Both the position numbers and the translations under genes were made by a program. Of a stretch of DNA of 6,074 bases, positions 5,773 to 6,074 are shown in pieces. Position 1 is the first letter of the stretch. Every line of letters starts with the position of its first letter. Under the pieces are notes generated by a model. The model was not told the DNA's origin and searched no databases. It saw nothing but the letters and a program-made list of their open reading frames with translations. Source of the DNA: JBCCIM01 sp045106435 (GTDB lineage: Bacteria; Bacteroidota; Rhodothermia; Rhodothermales; JAHQVL01); contig JBGCEN010000015.1 of assembly GCA_045106435.1 (NCBI GenBank), positions 1 through 6,074 on the forward strand, written 5' to 3'.

Positions 5773-6074
5773 ATGGCAGAAACAATGATCGCAGGTTCGG
5801 CCGTCGATTTAAATAGCGAAGGTTACTTAACCAACCCGGCACAGTGGACACCAGATGTGGCACATGCGATAGCGCAGGAAGAAGAGATCGAATTATCAGA
5901 CCTGCATTTTAGTGTAATCAACTATTTGCGCGAACAATTTGAAAACGACGCACGCCTGACCATACGCCGGATTGGCAAATCAGGTATTGTGACCATCAAG
6001 GAATTTTATGGCCTGTTTCCTGGAGGGCCGCTAAAGAAAGCCAGCCGCATCGCCGGCATTCCGAAACCGGCAAG
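5773..6074 (+). CDS. DsrC/TusE-family sulfur carrier, 3' end cut by window
   Basis: DsrC/TusE proteins are small cytoplasmic carriers that hold sulfur as persulfide or trisulfide on a cysteine in a flexible C-terminal arm, next to the last residue. The first 100 codons are present. Family landmarks are EGYLTNPAQWTPDVAHAIAQEEEIEL (16-41), the helix HFSVINYLREQF (45-56), LFPGGP (81-86) and the arm start RIAGIPKP (92-99). The window ends two bases into codon 101, so the expected terminal cysteine is not visible. The second cysteine of dissimilatory DsrC, just before RIAG, is Ser91 here (codon 6043-6045). The stretch from the helix to LFPGGP is short, like Desulfovibrio DsvC, and lacks the 7-8 residue insertion that I recall in sulfur-oxidiser DsrC and in E. 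coli TusE. It lies 21 nt after sqr with an A/T-rich, Shine-Dalgarno-free leader. It may accept sulfur from an SQR product or serve tRNA thiolation; the operon favours the former. Confidence 0.9.
   Translation, partial: MAETMIAGSAVDLNSEGYLTNPAQWTPDVAHAIAQEEEIELSDLHFSVINYLREQFENDARLTIRRIGKSGIVTIKEFYGLFPGGPLKKASRIAGIPKPA

Overview
The window holds four complete or nearly complete protein genes and one gene cut by the right edge, in a mixed-strand layout of about average GC. No start codon has a clear Shine-Dalgarno sequence; upstream sequences are A/T-rich. This, together with A-rich intergenic repeats, a lipoprotein-type PQQ alcohol dehydrogenase and a sulfide:quinone oxidoreductase, fits the Bacteroidota/Rhodothermota/Balneolota side of the FCB group. 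The assignment is an inference with modest confidence; no rRNA or tRNA is present to confirm it.

Layout. 1-581 has no convincing gene but contains a nested palindromic element (about 320-485) and an A-rich repeat. 582-1181 (+) is riboflavin synthase, apparently monocistronic here. 1182-1485 is a convergent intergenic region with three copies of one short palindromic repeat. 1486-1977 (-) is a GNAT acetyltransferase whose first 18 codons lie upstream, separated from the ORF by a single in-frame amber codon, so the gene looks damaged or read through. 2153-4207 (-) is a lipoprotein quinohemoprotein alcohol dehydrogenase with a PQQ propeller and a C-terminal cytochrome c domain. 4208-4482 is a divergent regulatory region with short direct repeats and possible RNA structure. 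4483-5751 (+) is a sulfide:quinone oxidoreductase-like flavoprotein. It is followed after 21 nt by a DsrC/TusE-family sulfur carrier (5773 to the edge), cut just before its expected C-terminal cysteine.

Functional reading. The right side suggests a sulfide or persulfide module: the SQR-like enzyme would oxidise sulfide to protein-bound or polysulfide sulfur with quinone reduction, and the DsrC-like protein could carry that sulfur onward. The divergent quinohemoprotein dehydrogenase would feed electrons from alcohol oxidation in the periplasm into the same respiratory chain. The most notable details are the amber codon in the acetyltransferase, the mixed features of the DsrC-like protein (short loop, no second cysteine), an Asn where the PQQ enzyme normally has its catalytic Asp, and several families of small intergenic repeats.
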